The notes: generated by a model not told the origin, from the sequence alone. Positions 9,085-18,978 are shown, numbered from the stretch's first letter. The stretch is 64,000 nt of DNA from Niveispirillum sp. SYP-B3756 (GCF_009495745.1 NZ_WIDQ01000021.1:1-64000); one strand, 5' to 3'. Made by a program: numbers and translations.

Positions 9085-10236
9085 ATGAGCGACCCTATTC
9101 TGCGTCTGGGCATGATTGGCGGCGGGCCGGGCAGTTTCATCGGGCCCGTCCACCGCATGGCGGCGGAGCTGGACGGGCGCATCCGGCTGGTGGCCGGGGC
9201 CTTCAGCAGCGATGCCGAGCGCTCGCGCCAGGCCGGGGCCGGTTACGGCATCGATCCCGCCCGCGCCTATCCCAGCCATCAGGCGATGATCGCCGCCGAG
9301 CGCCAGCGGGCGGATGGCATTGATCTGGTGGCCATCGTTACGCCCAACCATCTGCATGTGCCGGCCAGCCTGGACGCGCTGAACGCCGGTCTGCATGTGA
9401 TGTGCGACAAGCCGGCGGCCTTGTCGCTGGCGGAAATGCAGGGGCTGGCCGGGGTGGTGGCCGATGCCAGGGGGCTTTATGCGCTGACCCACACCTATAC
9501 CGGCTATCCGCTGGTGCGCGAAGCCCGCGCCCTGGTGGCCGCTGGACGCTTGGGCCGCCTGCGCAAGGTGGTGGTGGAATATAGCCAGGGCTGGCTATCC
9601 ACCGCGCTGGAACAGACGGGCAGCAAGCAGGCTGGCTGGCGCACCGATCCCGCCTTGTCCGGACTGGGCGGCTGCATCGGGGATATCGGTGTTCACGCCT
9701 TCAATCTGGCCGAATATGTTGCCGGGGCACCGGTGCGGGAACTGTGCGCCGATCTCTCCATCATGGTGCCGGGGCGGCGGCTGGATGATGATTGCAACAT
9801 CCTGCTGCGCTTCGATGACGGCACGGCGCAGGGCGTGCCGGGTGTGCTGCACGCCTCCCAGATTGCCGCGGGCGACCGCAACGGGCTGCGCCTGCGGGTG
9901 TTCGGCACAGAGGCCGGGCTGGACTGGTCGCAGGAAGTGCCCAACATCCTGACCATCCATGGGCTGGATGGCCGCACGGAGGTTCTGCATACCGGGGCCG
10001 GCAATCTGGGCCCGGCGGCGCGCGGCGCCACCCGCCTGCCCACCGGCCACCCGGAGGGCTATATTGAGGCATTCGCCAATCTCTACCGCGATTTCGCCGC
10101 CGCCATCCGGGCGGGCGCGATGCCGGCGGATGGCTGCCTGCCGGGGGTGGAGGCGGGCCTGCGCGGCATGGCGTTTATTGAAACCGCTGTAGCCAACAGC
10201 CAGGCGCGGGCGGGGTGGAGCCGGCTGGGGGTGTAG
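9085..10236 (+). CDS. Gfo/Idh/MocA-family sugar oxidoreductase
   Basis: The 383-residue protein has an N-terminal NAD(P)-binding Rossmann fold ([20 protein letters not shown]) and the CDKPAALSL motif that corresponds to the family's EKP signature. A C-terminal substrate-binding sheet follows. ATG 9085 is preceded by GGGAGGAC at good spacing. This family includes glycoside 3-dehydrogenases that generate 3-keto sugars before C- or O-deglycosylation. It is followed by a TIM-barrel isomerase-like gene, a common pairing in 3-keto-glycoside catabolism. Exact substrate unknown. Confidence 0.9.
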   Translation: MSDPILRLGMIGGGPGSFIGPVHRMAAELDGRIRLVAGAFSSDAERSRQAGAGYGIDPARAYPSHQAMIAAERQRADGIDLVAIVTPNHLHVPASLDALNAGLHVMCDKPAALSLAEMQGLAGVVADARGLYALTHTYTGYPLVREARALVAAGRLGRLRKVVVEYSQGWLSTALEQTGSKQAGWRTDPALSGLGGCIGDIGVHAFNLAEYVAGAPVRELCADLSIMVPGRRLDDDCNILLRFDDGTAQGVPGVLHASQIAAGDRNGLRLRVFGTEAGLDWSQEVPNILTIHGLDGRTEVLHTGAGNLGPAARGATRLPTGHPEGYIEAFANLYRDFAAAIRAGAMPADGCLPGVEAGLRGMAFIETAVANSQARAGWSRLGV

Positions 10237-10286
10237 CGCGGAGGAAGGCGCTCAGCGACGAAGGCGAACAAGGGCGCGCGCCCCTT

Positions 10287-10521
10287 CATTGCCTCCCCCG
10301 CTTCACGCGGGGAACCAGGGCCAAGGGATTAGGGGAAATGGAAGCGGGTGGGCCTTCTCTACCGTCATTCCCGCGAAGGCGGGAATCCAAGCAACGCAAC
10401 GGGTTATGGATTCCCGCCTTCGCGGGAATGACGGGAAAAGAGGCTGAAACCTAAATCCGACAAACGCTAAGGCGTGGTTCTTGGCACCCCTGGACCCCCG
10501 CTTCACGCGGGGGAGGCAATC
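10287..10521. repeat. Nested palindromic repeat element
   Basis: An outer inverted pair beginning ATTGCCTCCCCCGC (10287 region, and reversed near 10521) flanks a 28-bp inverted pair at 10362-10389 and 10407-10434. The inner arms contain the GGAATGACGG unit seen at 8987 and 11777. No coding potential is evident, and the whole interval looks like a small non-autonomous element. Confidence 0.75.
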
Positions 10522-10591
10522 TATTGATTGAGGCAGCGTTTCTCATCACCAATGAACGTTAAAACACAAGACCATCCGGAGGAACCCAACC

Positions 10592-11644
10592 ATGCGCACC
10601 ATCAAAGGCCCCGGCATCTTCCTGGCGCAGTTTGCCGGTGATGCCGCCCCCTTCAACAGCCTGGAAAGCATTGCCGATTGGGCGGCGGGCCTGGGTTACA
10701 AGGGCGTGCAGATCCCCAGCTGGGATGCCCGCCTGTTCAACCTGCGGCTGGCCGCCGAAAGCCGCGACTATGCCCAGCAGATACAGGGGATGCTGGCCGC
10801 CAAGGGACTGGCGGTGACGGAGCTTTCCACCCATCTGCAGGGCCAGCTGGTGGCCGTCCACCCGGCCTATGATCCGCTGTTTGACGGGTTCGCCGATCCA
10901 TCGGTGCGCGGCAACCCGGCGGCGCGCCAGCAATGGGCGGTGGAGCAGTTGCATCTGGCGGCACGCGCCAGCGCCAATCTGGGGCTGACGGCCCATGCCA
11001 GCTTCTCCGGCGCTTTGGCCTGGCCCTATATCTATCCCTGGCCGCAGCGCCCCGCCGGGCTGGTGGAAGAGGCGTTTGCCGAGCTGGCCCGGCGCTGGCG
11101 CCCGATTCTGGATGCGTTTGAGGAGGCTGGTGTCGATCTCTGCTTCGAACTGCATCCAGGCGAAGACCTGCATGACGGGGCCAGTTTCGAACGGTTTCTG
11201 GAGGCGGTGGACGGCCATGTCCGCGCCAATATCCTGTTCGATCCCAGCCATTTCGTGTTGCAGCAGCTGGATTATCTGGCCTTCATCGACCGCTATCATG
11301 ATCGCATCCGCGCCTTCCATGTGAAGGACGCGGAGTTCCGGCCCGATGGTCGGTCGGGTGTTTATGGTGGCTATCAGGGCTGGGTGGACCGGCCGGGCCG
11401 CTTCCGCTCGCTGGGCGACGGGCAGGTCGATTTCAAGGCGATCTTCGCCAAACTGGCGCAGTATGATTATCCCGGCTGGGCCGTGCTGGAATGGGAATGT
11501 GCCCTGAAGCACCCCGAAGATGGCGCGCGCGAAGGGGCCCCCTTCATCCGCGACCATATCATCCGCGTCACCGACCGCGCCTTCGACGATTTCGCCGATG
11601 CGGGCGTGGATGCAGGGCTGAACCGGCGGTTGCTGGGGATTTGA
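10592..11644 (+). CDS. Sugar phosphate isomerase/epimerase-family TIM-barrel protein
   Basis: This 350-residue AP-endonuclease-2-like TIM barrel has its likely metal and substrate ligands in FELHPGED, FDPSHF, FHVKDAEF and LEWECALK, spaced as in the xylose-isomerase-like superfamily. A GGAGGAA ribosome site precedes ATG 10592. It follows the Gfo/Idh/MocA gene across the nested repeat. Members of this superfamily act as sugar epimerases, 3-keto-glycoside hydrolases/lyases or C-deglycosidases, so a role in processing the oxidised sugar is plausible but unproven. Confidence 0.88.
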   Translation: MRTIKGPGIFLAQFAGDAAPFNSLESIADWAAGLGYKGVQIPSWDARLFNLRLAAESRDYAQQIQGMLAAKGLAVTELSTHLQGQLVAVHPAYDPLFDGFADPSVRGNPAARQQWAVEQLHLAARASANLGLTAHASFSGALAWPYIYPWPQRPAGLVEEAFAELARRWRPILDAFEEAGVDLCFELHPGEDLHDGASFERFLEAVDGHVRANILFDPSHFVLQQLDYLAFIDRYHDRIRAFHVKDAEFRPDGRSGVYGGYQGWVDRPGRFRSLGDGQVDFKAIFAKLAQYDYPGWAVLEWECALKHPEDGAREGAPFIRDHIIRVTDRAFDDFADAGVDAGLNRRLLGI

Positions 11645-11776
11645 GGAGGATACAGCTGATCCTTGGGCTACATGGCCAAGGGTCAGCCGTTTGTACAACA
11701 CCATATGGGCGTGACCAACGATTGTCAGGTCGGTGAGAGTCCGTCCAAGAATTTTCAATTATTTGTCAATATCTTA

Positions 11777-11808
11777 ACCGTCATTCCCGCCTTCGCGGGA
11801 ATGACGGT
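11777..11808. repeat. Short intergenic palindrome (GGAATGACGG type)
   Basis: A perfect inverted repeat with the same arms as the 8987 copy but the opposite loop (CTTC). It lies in the 235-base gap after the isomerase gene, which otherwise holds no visible gene. Confidence 0.85.
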
Positions 11809-11879
11809 AGAGAAAGGGCAAGGCTTCGAAAGGCGGGATAACTTTCCAGACAGACACTGAGAGATAAGCGATCATCAGG

Positions 11880-12077
11880 TCATGCGGTCGGGTATTCGGC
11901 ACGCTTTCGGGCAATGAAGGCCTCAATATCGAAGCCGTCAGCATTGCCGCTTACCTCACCGGCAATGAGGGCGGCCCGCATATCGTCACGGGCGCTGTTG
12001 TAGTGCCTGGTGACGGCTGAATTCTTTATGGGCGCGCTGGAATTTTCGCTGGGGATAGGTCCGTTATTCCTGCTCAT
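11880..12077 (-). CDS. ParD-like antitoxin fragment (orphan)
   Basis: A 65-residue protein whose C-terminal half (DDMRAALIAGEVSGN, then FDIEAFIARKRAEY) matches the toxin-binding tail of ParD/CopG-type antitoxins. The N-terminal ribbon-helix-helix expected in a full ~80-90 residue ParD is absent. No ParE toxin is adjacent; the next gene is GH3. It is either a degenerate antitoxin or a short ParD-like protein that lost its partner. Confidence 0.55.
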   Translation of the reverse strand: MSRNNGPIPSENSSAPIKNSAVTRHYNSARDDMRAALIAGEVSGNADGFDIEAFIARKRAEYPTA

Positions 12078-12091
12078 GGCCCCCTTTGCCC

Positions 12092-14473
12092 TCAGCCCAC
12101 CGACAGGGTTACCGGCAGGTCGGCGCTGTTCCAGCCCAGCAGCAGCTGATGGGGGCCGGCGGCGCGTTGCCAGCCGCCGGCCTGTTCATCCCAATGCTGG
12201 AAGGCGCGAGGGGGGAGGGTGAAGCGGGCCTGCTGTTCTGCCCCGGCCGCGATGGTCAATGCTGTAAAGCCCCGCAGGTGGCGGATGCCATCCGGCCCGG
12301 CCACATAAAGCTGCGGCACCACCTTGCCGGCGCGGTCGGACAGGTTGCGTACCGTCACCGTCACGTCTGCCCCGCCATCGGCGGTTGGCGTCAGACGCGC
12401 ATCGGAAAGCCCGAACCGGGCATAGCCGAAACCGGCCCCGAACGGGTAAAGCGGGGCGGTGCCCGCCGCTTGCATCCCCTTGTAACCGATCAGATGGCCT
12501 TCACGGTAGGGCAGGTCGCCCTTTTCATCCGGCGTCAGGCCGAAGGCGGGGTAATCCGCATCCTGGGCGGCGACGCTGACCGGCAGGCGCCCGCCCGGTT
12601 CGCGGTCGCCGGCCAGCACCTGGGCCAGGGCGGGGCCATATTGTTCACCGGGGAACCAGGTGATCAGCAGGCCGCGCACCTGATCGTGCCAGGAAATATC
12701 AAAGGCATGGGCAACATTGCAGATGGCCACCAGATTGGCATTCACATGCCGCACCCGGCGCAGCAATTCCAACTGTGCTTCCGGCAGGCGGGTGCCTTGG
12801 CGGTCCTTGCTTTCCACGCCGGAATCCGCCGTTTCCCCCAGCATCAGCAGCACCAGATCAGCCTGGGCCGCCAGGGCAACCGCGCGGTCCAGCATGTCCG
12901 CCGGGCGGTCGGGACCGCGCATCCCGTACCACAGGCCCTGGGCGCGGGCGGGCGTATAGGCCAGTTCAAAGCAAAGCAGCACCGGCTTGCCCGCCTGCAT
13001 CTCCACCAGCACGCTTTCGCTGTCGCCGCCCTTCAGGATGCCCATCAGGTCGGACGGGGAAACTGGCCCGCCACCCTGGAAGGCTGGCTTGCCATCGATA
13101 TACAGCGTGACGGCCCCCGTACCACCGATATGCACGCGGTGCGGCCCGTCACGTTCCGGGGTGAACCAGCCGGTGGCGCGGATGCGGCCTGCCTGTTTCA
13201 GCGCATCGGTGCCGGGCAGGCCGACAAACCAGGTCAGGGAATTGGTGTCGCGGGTTTCGGCATGAACGGGTTCCGTTTCCCCCTCGTGTCCGGCCAGCCA
13301 TTCCACCGTCAGGCCGCGCGTGGCCCCATCGCCCAGATCGCGGGCGGGGCGGGCGGACAGGGGCGGCAGGCGGTACTCTGGCTCCACGCCCTGTTCATAC
13401 CCCACCTCAAACCGATCGCCGAACTGGTCACGGATGGCCTGCAGCGGATTGATGAAATCTGACCGCACGGCAATCTTGGCGAAGGTGCCGCCTTGCAGGC
13501 AGGGGGCCGTGGCATTGGGGCCGATCACGGCGATGCGTCGGGCGCGGGTTGGCAGAATGGGCAGGATATCCTGGCTGTTTTTCAACAGCACAAAGCCCGC
13601 GGCGGCTGCCTCCGCCAGCGTGCCATCCACATCGGTCGGGGCGGGCTGGCGGGGCATTGCGTCGATGCGGGCCACGGCCTTGGCCACGCGGCCCGCCGCA
13701 TCTTGCAGCCGGGCCGCCGGCACCTCGCCGGCTTCCACGGCAGCGGCGAATTTCTTCCCCAGCACCCGGTCCGGCCCCGGCATATCCAGGTCCAGCCCCG
13801 CATTGGCCGAGCGCAGTGTATTGTGGGCGCCGAACCAGTCGGACACGATGAAGCCGGGGAAGGCCCAGTCGCCCTTGACGATGCCGGTCAGCAGCCCCTG
13901 ATGTTCAACGCAATAATCCCCGTTCAGCCGGTTATAGGCGGCCAGGATGCCGACGCAACCTGCAGCGGCTGCCATTTCAAATGGCAGCAGATAGGTCTCG
14001 CGCAGGGCGCGGTCGCTGGCCACGGCGTTCATGCTGTCGCGGGCGGTTTCGCTGTCATTGCAGACCAGATGCTTGGCGACGGAGCCAACACCCTGGCCCT
14101 GCAAGCCGCTGATCCAGGCGGCCCCCAGCGTGCCGGCCAGATACGGGTCTTCGCCATAAAGCTCAAACCCCCGGCCACAAAGCGGGCTTCGCTGCAGGTT
14201 CAGGTTCGGGGCCAGCACGGCATCCACGCCCAGCCGCCGCGCCTCCATCCCCACAATGGCCCCCACCTGCGCCACCAGGGCCGGGTCGAAACTGGCACCG
14301 AGCGCCGTGCCGCAGGGGGTGAGCACCGCCACATCCCGTTCATCCACCCGGCCGGACGCAATGCCCATCGGCCCATCGGCCATCTGAATGGACCGGACGC
14401 CTGGCAGTTCCGCCGTTGACCACATGTCACGGCCAGAGGTCAGGGTTGCCTGTTGGGAAAGCGTGAGGGACAT
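12092..14473 (-). CDS. Glycoside hydrolase family 3 beta-glucosidase with PA14 insert
   Basis: The 793-residue protein has the GH3 N-terminal barrel, with the nucleophile Asp in FIVSDWFGAHNT (about residue 216) and a KHLVCNDSE substrate-binding stretch. The GH3 C-terminal sandwich domain is interrupted by a PA14-like region (ATGWFTPERDGPHRVHIG, roughly residues 420-520), followed by a fibronectin-III-like tail. No signal peptide is seen, so it probably acts in the cytoplasm on imported beta-glycosides. It fits the plant-glycoside theme, handling O-linked sugars beside the C-glycoside enzymes. Confidence 0.93.
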   Translation of the reverse strand: MSLTLSQQATLTSGRDMWSTAELPGVRSIQMADGPMGIASGRVDERDVAVLTPCGTALGASFDPALVAQVGAIVGMEARRLGVDAVLAPNLNLQRSPLCGRGFELYGEDPYLAGTLGAAWISGLQGQGVGSVAKHLVCNDSETARDSMNAVASDRALRETYLLPFEMAAAAGCVGILAAYNRLNGDYCVEHQGLLTGIVKGDWAFPGFIVSDWFGAHNTLRSANAGLDLDMPGPDRVLGKKFAAAVEAGEVPAARLQDAAGRVAKAVARIDAMPRQPAPTDVDGTLAEAAAAGFVLLKNSQDILPILPTRARRIAVIGPNATAPCLQGGTFAKIAVRSDFINPLQAIRDQFGDRFEVGYEQGVEPEYRLPPLSARPARDLGDGATRGLTVEWLAGHEGETEPVHAETRDTNSLTWFVGLPGTDALKQAGRIRATGWFTPERDGPHRVHIGGTGAVTLYIDGKPAFQGGGPVSPSDLMGILKGGDSESVLVEMQAGKPVLLCFELAYTPARAQGLWYGMRGPDRPADMLDRAVALAAQADLVLLMLGETADSGVESKDRQGTRLPEAQLELLRRVRHVNANLVAICNVAHAFDISWHDQVRGLLITWFPGEQYGPALAQVLAGDREPGGRLPVSVAAQDADYPAFGLTPDEKGDLPYREGHLIGYKGMQAAGTAPLYPFGAGFGYARFGLSDARLTPTADGGADVTVTVRNLSDRAGKVVPQLYVAGPDGIRHLRGFTALTIAAGAEQQARFTLPPRAFQHWDEQAGGWQRAAGPHQLLLGWNSADLPVTLSVG

Positions 14474-14566
14474 GGGGGTACTCCCTGGGGTTGGTTTTTG
14501 GTTGGTTTTGGAGAGATTTACGAGAGGCGGCGCGATCGGGTTTGTTCCGCCATCACCGCCCCCTCA

Positions 14567-14653
14567 ACCGTCACCCCGGCGTAGGCCGGGGTCCAGGGGC
14601 CACAGGCGCTTCGCTCTACGAAACTGGACCCCGGCCGCAGCATGGGTGACGGT
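14567..14653. repeat. Long intergenic palindrome (CCCCGG type)
   Basis: An 87-base imperfect hairpin. The outer arms begin ACCGTCACCCCGGCG and the centre contains CCACAGGCGCTTCGCTCTAC. The right arm is partly diverged. Related copies lie at 17935, 18979, 42703 and 60034. Confidence 0.85.
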
Positions 14654-14703
14654 GGAAGAAGGGCACTACGGTACAGATGAACACGCTGGTGGAGCAAAAC
14701 CCC

Positions 14704-15261
14704 TCACCGCGCCAGCCGCATCACCTGTTCGGCTTGCGCCTTTACCTGGGCGGCAATGTCGGCATCCACCAGCCTTCCTTCCGCATCAAACGGCTTTTGC
14801 GCCACCGTATTGACGGCGATGCCCAACGGGGTCGGCCAGCCGCGCATGGCGTGCACAATGCCGCGCAGGGCGGAGAGCGTCACGCCACCGGCCTGCCAAC
14901 CTGCCGCCGTCACCACCAGTCCCACCGCGCGCCCATCGAAATAGACGCGGGCGTCGCTGCGCAGATCTTCCAGCAGATCGATGGCGTTCTTCACCAGCCC
15001 CGACACCCCGCCATGATAGCCGGGGGAGCCGATGACCAGCCCGTCCGCTGCGCGCACCGCCTCGACAAATTCGCGCTGTTCGGGCGTGCGGTCGGGATTT
15101 TCCGGGGCGAAATGCGGCAGAGCGGCGAGTGCCGCCCCACCAAACAGCGTCGTTTGCGCCCCCAGTTCGGCGGTGGCGGCCAGAACAGCCGCCACCATGC
15201 GTTCACCCGATGACCCCGGCCGGGTGGTGCCGCCGAACCCGACGATCAGCGGCCGGCTCAT
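14704..15261 (-). CDS. NADPH-dependent FMN reductase
   Basis: A 185-residue flavodoxin-like protein with the FMN phosphate-binding loop GTTRPGSSGERM and the SPGYHGGVSGLVKNAID motif typical of the NADPH_FMN_red/SsuE family. Its ATG at 15261 overlaps the stop of the luciferase-like gene by four bases. The pair therefore probably forms a two-component system in which this protein supplies reduced flavin to the monooxygenase. Confidence 0.9.
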   Translation of the reverse strand: MSRPLIVGFGGTTRPGSSGERMVAAVLAATAELGAQTTLFGGAALAALPHFAPENPDRTPEQREFVEAVRAADGLVIGSPGYHGGVSGLVKNAIDLLEDLRSDARVYFDGRAVGLVVTAAGWQAGGVTLSALRGIVHAMRGWPTPLGIAVNTVAQKPFDAEGRLVDADIAAQVKAQAEQVMRLAR

Positions 15262-16367
15262 GCCGTCTTGTCCTTGAAGGCGGGGATGACATGGCGGGCC
15301 AGCAGGTCCAGCGTCTGGTTGGCATAGGCCTTGCGCTTGGCCGTCAGCGGACCGGTCAACATACCGCACAGCACATTGCCGATGCCCAGCTCGGCATAGG
15401 GCTTCAGATGCTCGATCACCGTTTCCGGGCTGCCATACAGGCACCAGGTGCCGATCCAGTCCTCCGTCAGGGCGTTAGGCGTACGGTCGGTTTTCGTGTT
15501 GGCTTCGTTGGATTCCGCCTTGGCGGCGAAGGCGGCTTCGCGTTCCACGGCGGCCTGATAATCGGTCAGGATATCTTCCAGTTCCGCCCGCGCCTGCGCA
15601 TCGGTTTCGGCAATATGCACGCACTGATAAGTATGGGTGGTCCAGGACAGGGCGTCGGCCACGCGTTCCGCCGAATGGCCGGCGGCCAGCAGCAGGTCGC
15701 GGTAAATTGTGAAGAACTTTTCCACATGCTTGAACGGTTCCGTCCCGCCGATCTGCGGCGGGGTGAAGGCGGGGATGAAGGCGGGCCAGCCGAATTCCGC
15801 CGCGCGGCGGGCGCTGCTTTCCTTCATCGCCACCGGCATCAACTTTGCGTGGCCCGGCGTATAGGCGACGGGTGCTATGCGCTGCACCACCTCACCCTTA
15901 TAATGGCCATTGTCGAAACGGATGGTCGGGTCTTCCGGCTTCTTGGCCCAAAGCTGTTCGGCAATGGCCAGATTCTCTTCCGCCAGACGGGAGGCTTCCT
16001 TGTAATTGACCCCGAAGCCGATCATCTCCTCTGGCGTGGTGCCGCTGCCCACGCCGACCAGCAGGCGGCCTTCGGTCAATTGATCCAGGATATTGATGCG
16101 TTCCACGAACCGAACCGGGTGGTGCAGCGGCACCGTGGTGACGGAAAAGCCGAAATGCATCCGCTTCACCCGGGCCGCCAGATAGGCCGCGAACATCATC
16201 GGGTCGGATGCGATCGGCATATAGCCTGTGAAATGATGGTCGGGCAGGAAAACCGCGTCCAGACCGGCGGCTTCCGCCCGATCGACATGATCGATCAGGT
16301 CCAGCATCAGGTCGCGGTCCTGTTCCTCACCCATGGTGCGGGAATTCAGAAAAGTTGAAAAACGCAC
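15258..16367 (-). CDS. LLM-class flavin-dependent monooxygenase (luciferase-like)
   Basis: A 369-residue TIM-barrel protein of the bacterial luciferase family: VFLPDHHFTGY near the N-terminus, VTTVPLHHPVRFVERINILD in the middle and GSGTTPEEM as the flavin-phosphate region. GTG 16367 has a strong AGGAGG seven to eight bases upstream, so a longer reading into the intergenic region is rejected. It is coupled to the FMN reductase and faces an MFS gene across an interval with two AGAAT-N4-ATTCT repeats. The reaction is likely oxygenation of the aglycone or a ring-cleavage product. Confidence 0.9.
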   Translation of the reverse strand: MRFSTFLNSRTMGEEQDRDLMLDLIDHVDRAEAAGLDAVFLPDHHFTGYMPIASDPMMFAAYLAARVKRMHFGFSVTTVPLHHPVRFVERINILDQLTEGRLLVGVGSGTTPEEMIGFGVNYKEASRLAEENLAIAEQLWAKKPEDPTIRFDNGHYKGEVVQRIAPVAYTPGHAKLMPVAMKESSARRAAEFGWPAFIPAFTPPQIGGTEPFKHVEKFFTIYRDLLLAAGHSAERVADALSWTTHTYQCVHIAETDAQARAELEDILTDYQAAVEREAAFAAKAESNEANTKTDRTPNALTEDWIGTWCLYGSPETVIEHLKPYAELGIGNVLCGMLTGPLTAKRKAYANQTLDLLARHVIPAFKDKTA

Positions 16368-16442
16368 GGGGATTCCTCCTTGCTCGCCGCCCCGGTCCTG
16401 ATGCGATGCCCCCGGCAATCGCCCGGCCTTGGCTTTCGAATT

Positions 16443-16606
16443 AGAATTGCTATTCTGAATAGCTAACGGAGCGAACCGCCGGGTGTCAACCGAAAGCAGT
16501 GGTGAGCCATCCGATTTTTCGCCAAGCAATTTCCGCGCTGGATAGTGCGTTTACCGCATTGACAAAACCCGCCCATCCCGATCATCATAATTAGAATAAT
16601 AATTCT
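16443..16606. promoter_or_regulatory. Divergent promoter region with two TetR-type operators
   Basis: Two inverted repeats, AGAATTGCTATTCT (16443-16456) and AGAATAATAATTCT (16593-16606), bracket the divergent interval between the luciferase-like gene and the MFS gene. Each lies close to one start codon, as expected if a single repressor controls both directions. Confidence 0.7.
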
Positions 16607-16646
16607 TATATGGCGCTTCCCAGCGCTGAAACGGGAGTAACGTTCG

Positions 16647-17882
16647 ATGGTGGATCAGGCCGTGGCGTCGCCGATTGCAGGCGGCGCGCGAAGGGCAGGG
16701 CTCGCCCAGGGCATCATCCTGGTGATCAGCGGTTTCCTGCCGATTCTGGCAATTGTCTCGCTGACGCCGGCGGTGCCGACAATCCTGGACCATTTCCGCG
16801 ATGTCGCCAATGCCTCTCTGCTGGTGCCGGTTCTGGTGTCGGCCCCCGGTCTGGCCATCGCCATCCTGGCCCCTTTTGCCGGCATATTGGTGGACCGGTT
16901 CGGCCGTCGGCCGCTGCTGGTCTGGGCCACCTTCTTCTATGGTATTGCCGGGTCGCTGCCCTTCTTCCTGGACAGCCTTTACGCGGTGATCGCGTCCCGC
17001 CTGCTGCTGGGGGTGACGGAGGCGGCCATCCTGACCATCATCAATACGCTGATCGCCGATTATTATGATGCGGCAGGGCGGCGTAAGCTGTTGATGGCGC
17101 AGGGATTGGCCGGGCCGGCCATGGCGTCAGGCGTCATCGCCGCGTCGGGCATGTTGACGGCGGTCAGCTGGAACGGCGTGTTTCTGATCTATCTGATCGC
17201 GCTGCCGATTTTCGTCGGCACCCATTTCATGATTTTTGAACCGGGCCGGACCAAGCAGGGGGCGCCCGTCGCCCCGCAGGCCGATCGCGGCCCCACCCCG
17301 CCTTTTCCCACCCGTGCGGTGGCGCTTTATGGTGCTGTCACCCTGTTCGCCTCCACGCTCTATTACGTGTTCATCATCCAGGGCGGTCTGGCCTTCCGCG
17401 AGGTCGGGGTGAATGATCCCAAACATGTCGGATCGCTGATCGCGCTGGCCAGTTTGGGCGTGCCGGTGGGCGCGTTGATCTTCGGCTGGATTGGCAAGAA
17501 GGCCACCGCGCTGCAGATCTTCTGCTTCTTCGCCTTCCTGGGCGTGGGGCTGGCCGGGATCGGGCTGGCAACGGAATATAAATCCATGATGGCGCTGCTG
17601 GTGATCCAGCAAATGGGGGCCGGCATGACCATCCCGATCCTGATCGCCTGGGCGCAGAGCAAGCTGCCCTTTGCCCATCGCGGTCGCGGCATGGGCATCT
17701 GGGCCTCCTGCTTCTTCCTGGGCCAGTTCACCAGCCCGTTCTTTGTCGCCGGTGCCAAATCGGCCACGGGCGGCACGGTGCAGGCGGCCTTCCTGACCAT
17801 GGGCATCGCCGCCCTGGTTGCCGCTGCTGTTGCGCTGGTGGCTTTGGTGAAGGTCAAGCCGGATACGGGGGTGAAGTATTGA
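16647..17882 (+). CDS. MFS transporter (12-TM)
   Basis: A 411-residue multi-pass protein with the motif-A loop GILVDRFGRRPLLV after helix 2 and twelve likely helices. It diverges from the luciferase-like gene and carries an operator-like repeat 41 bases upstream of its ATG. It is a plausible uptake system for an aromatic or glycoside substrate. The family alone does not give the direction of transport. Confidence 0.9.
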   Translation: MVDQAVASPIAGGARRAGLAQGIILVISGFLPILAIVSLTPAVPTILDHFRDVANASLLVPVLVSAPGLAIAILAPFAGILVDRFGRRPLLVWATFFYGIAGSLPFFLDSLYAVIASRLLLGVTEAAILTIINTLIADYYDAAGRRKLLMAQGLAGPAMASGVIAASGMLTAVSWNGVFLIYLIALPIFVGTHFMIFEPGRTKQGAPVAPQADRGPTPPFPTRAVALYGAVTLFASTLYYVFIIQGGLAFREVGVNDPKHVGSLIALASLGVPVGALIFGWIGKKATALQIFCFFAFLGVGLAGIGLATEYKSMMALLVIQQMGAGMTIPILIAWAQSKLPFAHRGRGMGIWASCFFLGQFTSPFFVAGAKSATGGTVQAAFLTMGIAALVAAAVALVALVKVKPDTGVKY

Positions 17883-17934
17883 GGGGGGCGTTGCGCTGAC
17901 TTGAGCGATTTTCCGCGCTATCGCCACTCTCTCA

Positions 17935-18021
17935 ACCGTCACCCCGGCGCAGGCCGGGGTCCAGGAGCCACAGGCGCTTCGCTCTACGATACTGGACCCC
18001 GGCCTGCGCCGGGGTGACGGT
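17935..18021. repeat. Long intergenic palindrome (CCCCGG type)
   Basis: An 87-base hairpin with near-perfect arms (ACCGTCACCCCGGCGCAGGC and its complement). It is the best-preserved copy along with that at 18979. Confidence 0.9.
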
Positions 18022-18148
18022 TTAGTTTAGCGAGCAAGCAAAGTCCCCCATTCCCTTTCAGCGCTTCGGCGCCAGGTCCGCCGGTGCGGGCCGCCGATGG
18101 CCATCCTGCATGGCCGCCGGTCCGATTGCTGCAACCGGGAGAACCGTG

Positions 18149-18916
18149 ATGCATCTCGCCGCCTGTATTGAATGGCTGTTCGCCGCCGAGAACCCCGATT
18201 TCACCGACCGTATCCGCGCCGCCAAGGCAGCAGGTTTGACGGCGGTGGAATTCCATCTCTGGCGGGAAAAGCCGCTGGCCGATATCCGCCGCACCCTGGA
18301 TGAAACCGGGGTGCAACTTGCCAGCTTCGTGGTGGAGCCCCGCCGTTCCCTGGTCGATCCGGCCCAACACGATGAATTCCTGGCCGCCGTGCGCGACAGT
18401 CTGGTCGCCGCCAAACAGGCCGGATCGCCGGCCCTGGTGGTGGCATCAGGCTTCACCCGGCCCGATGTGCCGCGCCAGGAACAGCATGATTGCGCCGTCG
18501 GCATTCTGCGCCAGGCCGCCACACTGGCAGAAGAAGCCGGCATCACCTTGTTGCTGGAACCGCTGAATGACCGGGTGGAACATCCCGGCATGTATTTGGT
18601 CAGCACCGTTGAGGGGCTGGATATGGTGGAGGCGGTGAACAGCCCCAACCTGCGCCTGCTGTACGATATGTACCATTCCACGGTGATGGGCGAAGATCCG
18701 GCCCAGGTGCTGGCAGGCCGCTTCCATCTGGTGGGGCATGTGCAGGTGGCCGACGTGCCGGGCCGCAACCAGCCCGGCAGTGGCACTATCGATTGGAGCC
18801 GCTATATCGGGCTGCTGCGTGAGCTGGGCTATGACGGCGCCATCGGCCTGGAATACAAGCCCACCGGCCCGACGCTGGAGACATTGGCGACAACGCGCAC
18901 GGCGTTGGGGGTTTAA
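18149..18916 (+). CDS. Hydroxypyruvate isomerase-like TIM-barrel protein
   Basis: A 255-residue protein of the Hyi/IolE-like group of the xylose-isomerase superfamily. The acidic and His metal ligands fall in LLLEPLNDRVEHPG, LLYDMYHSTVMGED, VGHVQVADVPGR and IGLEYKPTG. ATG 18149 follows GGGAGAACC; a start 39 bases upstream would add a poorly conserved extension. It is flanked by palindromic repeats on both sides and probably isomerises a sugar or keto-acid released during glycoside breakdown. Confidence 0.87.
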   Translation: MHLAACIEWLFAAENPDFTDRIRAAKAAGLTAVEFHLWREKPLADIRRTLDETGVQLASFVVEPRRSLVDPAQHDEFLAAVRDSLVAAKQAGSPALVVASGFTRPDVPRQEQHDCAVGILRQAATLAEEAGITLLLEPLNDRVEHPGMYLVSTVEGLDMVEAVNSPNLRLLYDMYHSTVMGEDPAQVLAGRFHLVGHVQVADVPGRNQPGSGTIDWSRYIGLLRELGYDGAIGLEYKPTGPTLETLATTRTALGV

Positions 18917-18978
18917 GAGGGGGCCGTGAGGGCTGGGGACAACGGTTTAAAGGAATTTGTTCCAGAGCCGTTTTTCTC

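Noticed and set aside
11660-11740. CCGTTTGTAC shared with the reverse strand near 39255 as a second operator
   Set aside because: Only about ten bases match and the flanks differ; not enough to claim a site.
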